A DNA stretch of 8,222 nt, taken from the NCBI GenBank assembly GCA_003456035.1, contig DMPJ01000135.1, positions 198-8,419 on the forward strand, in the 5' to 3' direction. The stretch is from Planktothrix sp. UBA8402. GTDB lineage: Bacteria; Cyanobacteriota; Cyanobacteriia; Cyanobacteriales; Microcoleaceae. Of the stretch, positions 6,391 through 8,222 are shown one piece after another (position 1 is the first letter of the stretch; each line of letters begins with the position of its first letter). Made by a program: the position numbers and the translations under genes. The notes beneath the pieces are model-generated. The model ran no database searches. It saw only the letters and a list, made by a program, of their open reading frames with translations, and had not been told where the DNA came from.

Positions 6391-7632
6391 TTAAGTGGTG
6401 TATTCAGCGTTAATTTTTACATAATCATAACTTAAATCGCATCCCCAGGCTTTGCCCACACCAGAGCCGTTACCGATTTTAACTGAGATTAATACCGTAT
6501 CTTTTCTGAGATATTCTCCCGTTTTGGCTCGTTTTAAATACTCATTAGCTGCATTCCGATCAAATGCTAAGGGTTGACCCTGCTGCATTAAGACAAAATC
6601 CCCTAATTTGATTTCTAAATCATTTTGGTCAAAATGGACTCCCGCCCGGCCCGCCGCCGCCGCAATTCTTCCCCAGTTGGGATCATGACCAAAAATGGCG
6701 GACTTCACCAAAGAAGAACCTACAATAGTTTTAGCCACTTTACTCGCAGATGCTTCATCCTCTGCACCAGAAACCTGAACTTCAATTAAACAGGTGGCCC
6801 CTTCTCCATCCCGGGCGATCGCTTTGGCCAAATATTCACAAACAGCCGTTAACATCCCTTCTAATTTTTCGGCTTCTGGCCCCATACCAGTAATTGCCGG
6901 AGTCCGGGACGCCCCATTTGCCAAAGCAATTAAACAATCATTGGTACTCGTATCTCCATCAACAGTAACTTGGTTAAAACTACGGTTAGTCGCACGAGTC
7001 AACATTTCTTGCCACAGGGTAGGAGAAACCACCGCATCGCAGGTGACAAAGGCTAACATAGTAGCCATATTAGGGTGAATCATCCCAGAACCTTTACAAA
7101 TTCCCCCCACTCTCACGGGACGATCTGCAAACATCGTTTCTAAAGCAATGGTTTTCGGCACTAAGTCCGTGGTCATGATCGCTTTAGATACTGCTGCGTT
7201 ACCATTTTCTGACAATTCCTCTACTAACTTGGGAATTCCAGCCTTGAGGATATCCATTTTAATTCGTTGACCGATGACTCCAGTAGAAGCCAATAAAATC
7301 GACTCCGGTGCAATATTCAAGACTTTAGCTAAGGCTTGGGCTGATTCTACCGCATCCGTCCAACCTGCTGCTCCCGTGGCTGCATTCGCTTGTCCTGAAT
7401 TACATAAAATCGCTTTTGCACTAGGTTTTGCTTGCAGTTGTTGACGACAATAATCTACACAGGCGGCTCTGACTTGACTGGTGGTAAATCCCCCCGCCGC
7501 GATCGCATCCACATCTGACACAATTAAGGCTAAATCGGGTAATCCTGATGCTTTCAATCCGGCCGTAATTCCCGATGCTCTATATCCTCTAGGTGCGGTA
7601 ACTCCACCCTCAATAACTGTCCAATCTGACAT
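6391..7632 (-). CDS. argJ: Bifunctional ornithine acetyltransferase / N-acetylglutamate synthase ArgJ
   Basis: Transfers the acetyl group from N-acetylornithine to glutamate in the cyclic arginine pathway, and in bifunctional forms also makes N-acetylglutamate from acetyl-CoA. 413 residues from the ATG at 7632, a normal full length. Seen (ATG numbering): start MSDWTVIEGGVTAPRGYRA; CNSGQANAATG (77-87); STGVIG (116-121), which forms the oxyanion region; KGSGMIHPNMATMLAF (180-195), with autoproteolysis expected between Ala190 and Thr191, so that Thr191 becomes the N-terminal nucleophile of the beta chain; DGDTSTND (225-232); HDPNWGR (316-322); and the conserved end INAEYTT. An in-frame TTG at 7665 would add 11 residues. 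The ATG is preferred because AGAAGGGGA lies just upstream and a TATAAT box at 7669-7674 puts transcription start at about the TTG. The enzyme is cytoplasmic. It has no functional tie to the polysaccharide genes it converges with. Confidence 0.97.
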   Translation of the reverse strand: MSDWTVIEGGVTAPRGYRASGITAGLKASGLPDLALIVSDVDAIAAGGFTTSQVRAACVDYCRQQLQAKPSAKAILCNSGQANAATGAAGWTDAVESAQALAKVLNIAPESILLASTGVIGQRIKMDILKAGIPKLVEELSENGNAAVSKAIMTTDLVPKTIALETMFADRPVRVGGICKGSGMIHPNMATMLAFVTCDAVVSPTLWQEMLTRATNRSFNQVTVDGDTSTNDCLIALANGASRTPAITGMGPEAEKLEGMLTAVCEYLAKAIARDGEGATCLIEVQVSGAEDEASASKVAKTIVGSSLVKSAIFGHDPNWGRIAAAAGRAGVHFDQNDLEIKLGDFVLMQQGQPLAFDRNAANEYLKRAKTGEYLRKDTVLISVKIGNGSGVGKAWGCDLSYDYVKINAEYTT

Positions 7633-7668
7633 GATTTCCCCTTCTGTTTCCAATATTACTGACAACGG

Positions 7669-7674
7669 ATTATA
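7669..7674 (-). promoter_or_regulatory. argJ: Probable -10 box of argJ
   Basis: The minus strand reads TTGATATAATCCG, with a perfect TATAAT at 7674-7669. Transcription should start near 7661, giving a leader of about 30 nt before the ATG at 7632. At the usual 17-bp spacing the -35 position is only TTTTCT, a poor match. No other regulator site was recognised. Confidence 0.6.
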
Positions 7675-7769
7675 TCAAGAACAAGGGTGTGAGAAAACTT
7701 AAATTGATTGTCATTAACTATTTCGGGAAAAACGCTGCATAATCTTCCCAACTACTAATATTGATGTAA

Positions 7770-7823
7770 GGGCGGGTTCGAGTTAACCTTTGATACCCAC
7801 AGATAACCTCCCTAAACCCGCCC
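7770..7823. repeat. GGGCGGGTT / AACCCGCCC hairpin repeat
   Basis: GGGCGGGTT (7770-7778) and AACCCGCCC (7815-7823) are perfect 9-bp inverted repeats around a 36-bp interior that contains taacct twice. This looks like a dispersed cyanobacterial repeat with GC-rich ends, much more GC-rich at its borders than the surrounding DNA. It interrupts the HepT-like fragment. Similarity may run further towards argJ, where the minus strand stays open and ends ISSWEDYAAFFPK just before a stop near 7720. Confidence 0.72.
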
Positions 7824-7913
7824 CGTTTTAATACTTTCAAAGTCTGAAAAATTCATTCCCTCAGTTGTTTTTTGAATGCGAGCGATCGCTTTTAAAATAT
7901 CTTGAATTCGCAT
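7812..7913 (-). pseudogene. HepT-like (DUF86) toxin, N-terminal remnant
   Basis: The minus strand from ATG 7913 encodes MRIQDILKAIARIQ, then TTEGMNFSDFESIKT, which is the typical first helix and following loop of DUF86/HepT proteins (normally about 100-120 residues). Homology stops where the GGGCGGGTT repeat begins at 7823; three repeat-derived residues (GRV) and a TAG at 7814-7812 follow, so only 33 codons remain. The expected RNase core (R-x4-6-H motif) is absent. The start is 10 nt after the MntA-like fragment's stop with AGGGA between, the usual antitoxin-then-toxin order. Identification rests on short sequence and memory of the family. Confidence 0.6.
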
Positions 7914-7923
7914 TGATCATTCC

Positions 7924-8042
7924 CTAGAAGGCACGAATTACCTCCTTGAGAACAGGTTCTCTTAAAACGTCTTTTGTCCCTAAATCAATAGGAAGTCCCA
8001 AAATATCCTCTAAATAGTAAATTAATATTAATTTGAGTATGG
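7924..8042 (-). pseudogene. MntA-like nucleotidyltransferase antitoxin, C-terminal remnant
   Basis: The minus strand encodes about 39 residues ending YYLEDILGLPIDLGTKDVL, then REPVLKEVIRAF and TAG (7926-7924). The pattern LED-(I/L)-LG-x-P-(I/V)-D-L is the C-terminal part of COG1669 minimal nucleotidyltransferases, where it follows the GSxARG and DxD active-site segments. Those segments are missing: immediately upstream lies palindromic repeat copy 3, and beyond it the Uma2 gene in another frame. I infer a truncated, non-functional gene, paired with the HepT-like remnant downstream. Confidence 0.62.
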
Positions 8043-8064
8043 AAGCCCTGAAGGGCTTACTACG
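8043..8064 (+). repeat. Palindromic repeat, copy 3
   Basis: aagccctgaagggctt followed by actacg, identical over the first 21 bp to the copy at 3977-3997. It fills the gap between the MntA-like remnant (ends 8042) and the Uma2 stop codon (8069-8067), marking the exact junction of the two. Confidence 0.85.
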
Positions 8065-8066
8065 TT

Positions 8067-8222
8067 TTACCAGATAGATGTTAAATCTAATATAAATCCC
8101 GGGAGAATATTTTCCCCTGATAAGGTTGTGGGATTTTCCAAAATTTCTACTTCTTGATCAGGACGATAAATTTCAACTCGTTGGTTTTTAGGATCAATTA
8201 ACCAGCCTAATTTTGCCCCATT
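8067..8222 (-). CDS. Uma2-family (DUF820) endonuclease, C-terminal part
   Basis: The last 51 residues of a protein entering from the right edge, with stop TAA at 8069-8067. It reads NGAKLGWLIDPKNQRVEIYR, then PDQEVEILENPTTLSGENIL and PGFILDLTSIW, the standard C-terminal end of Uma2 proteins: a PD-(D/E)xK-type nuclease fold greatly expanded in cyanobacteria, of unknown biological role. GAKLGWLIDP contains the usual catalytic-core lysine region. The tail ending IL/LPGF-x-L-x-(L/V) is complete, so this end of the gene appears intact even though a repeat starts 2 bp beyond the stop. The N-terminal part (about 130 residues) is outside the window. Confidence 0.85.
   Translation of the reverse strand, partial: NGAKLGWLIDPKNQRVEIYRPDQEVEILENPTTLSGENILPGFILDLTSIW

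Noticed and set aside
7725..7749. GGGAA / TTCCC inverted repeat upstream of argJ
   Set aside because: Only 5 bp with a 15-nt loop; expected by chance at this length.
7812..8042. A working MntA-HepT toxin-antitoxin system
   Set aside because: Catalytic parts of both proteins are missing and both are cut by repeats, so only remnants are supported.
1..8222. CRISPR array, tRNA, rRNA or riboswitch
   Set aside because: No regularly spaced direct repeats, no tRNA cloverleaf or rRNA-like stretch, and no recognisable riboswitch core were seen in any spacer.

Overview
The window looks like chromosomal DNA of a filamentous cyanobacterium. Four copies of the HIP1 octamer GCGATCGC, several palindromic repeats of a kind common in cyanobacterial spacers, and the protein types all fit. 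A Planktothrix/Oscillatoriales-like genome is my best guess from memory of similar sequences; no search was run.

Layout. (1) 1-2180, minus strand: two glycosyltransferase genes in tandem. The upstream one is a membrane GT2 enzyme (984-2180). The downstream one is a soluble GT4 enzyme (958 to 1) cut off by the window edge. They are 25 bp apart and probably co-transcribed. (2) A 70-bp spacer (2181-2250) separates them from a divergent plus-strand pair: an outer-membrane polysaccharide export protein of the Wza/OPX type with three SLBB domains (2251-3855), then a Wzc-type polysaccharide co-polymerase (4027-6345). (3) The minus-strand gene argJ (arginine biosynthesis) converges on wzc from 7632 to 6391. 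The two stop codons flank, or lie inside, an 18-bp perfect hairpin that acts as the argJ terminator. (4) 7666-8066 has no intact gene. It holds the argJ promoter, a GGGCGGGTT hairpin repeat, the broken ends of a MntA/HepT-type toxin-antitoxin pair, and a palindromic repeat. (5) At the right edge is the C-terminal end of a Uma2-family (DUF820) nuclease gene, read on the minus strand.

How the genes work together. The GT2/GT4 enzymes would assemble sugar units. The Wzc-like protein would control polymerisation from the inner membrane and dock on the Wza-like exporter. This is part of an exopolysaccharide or capsule locus; no flippase, polymerase or phosphatase gene lies in the window. argJ is housekeeping and functionally unrelated.

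Most worth a second look: the palindrome AAGCCCTGAAGGGCTT, present three times, with two inverted copies bracketing the wza-wzc spacer; a toxin-antitoxin scar whose two ends coincide with dispersed repeats; a Wzc whose kinase hallmarks are degenerate; and repeat-derived sequence encoding the C-terminal residues of Wzc. I do not see a clear new multigene system here.
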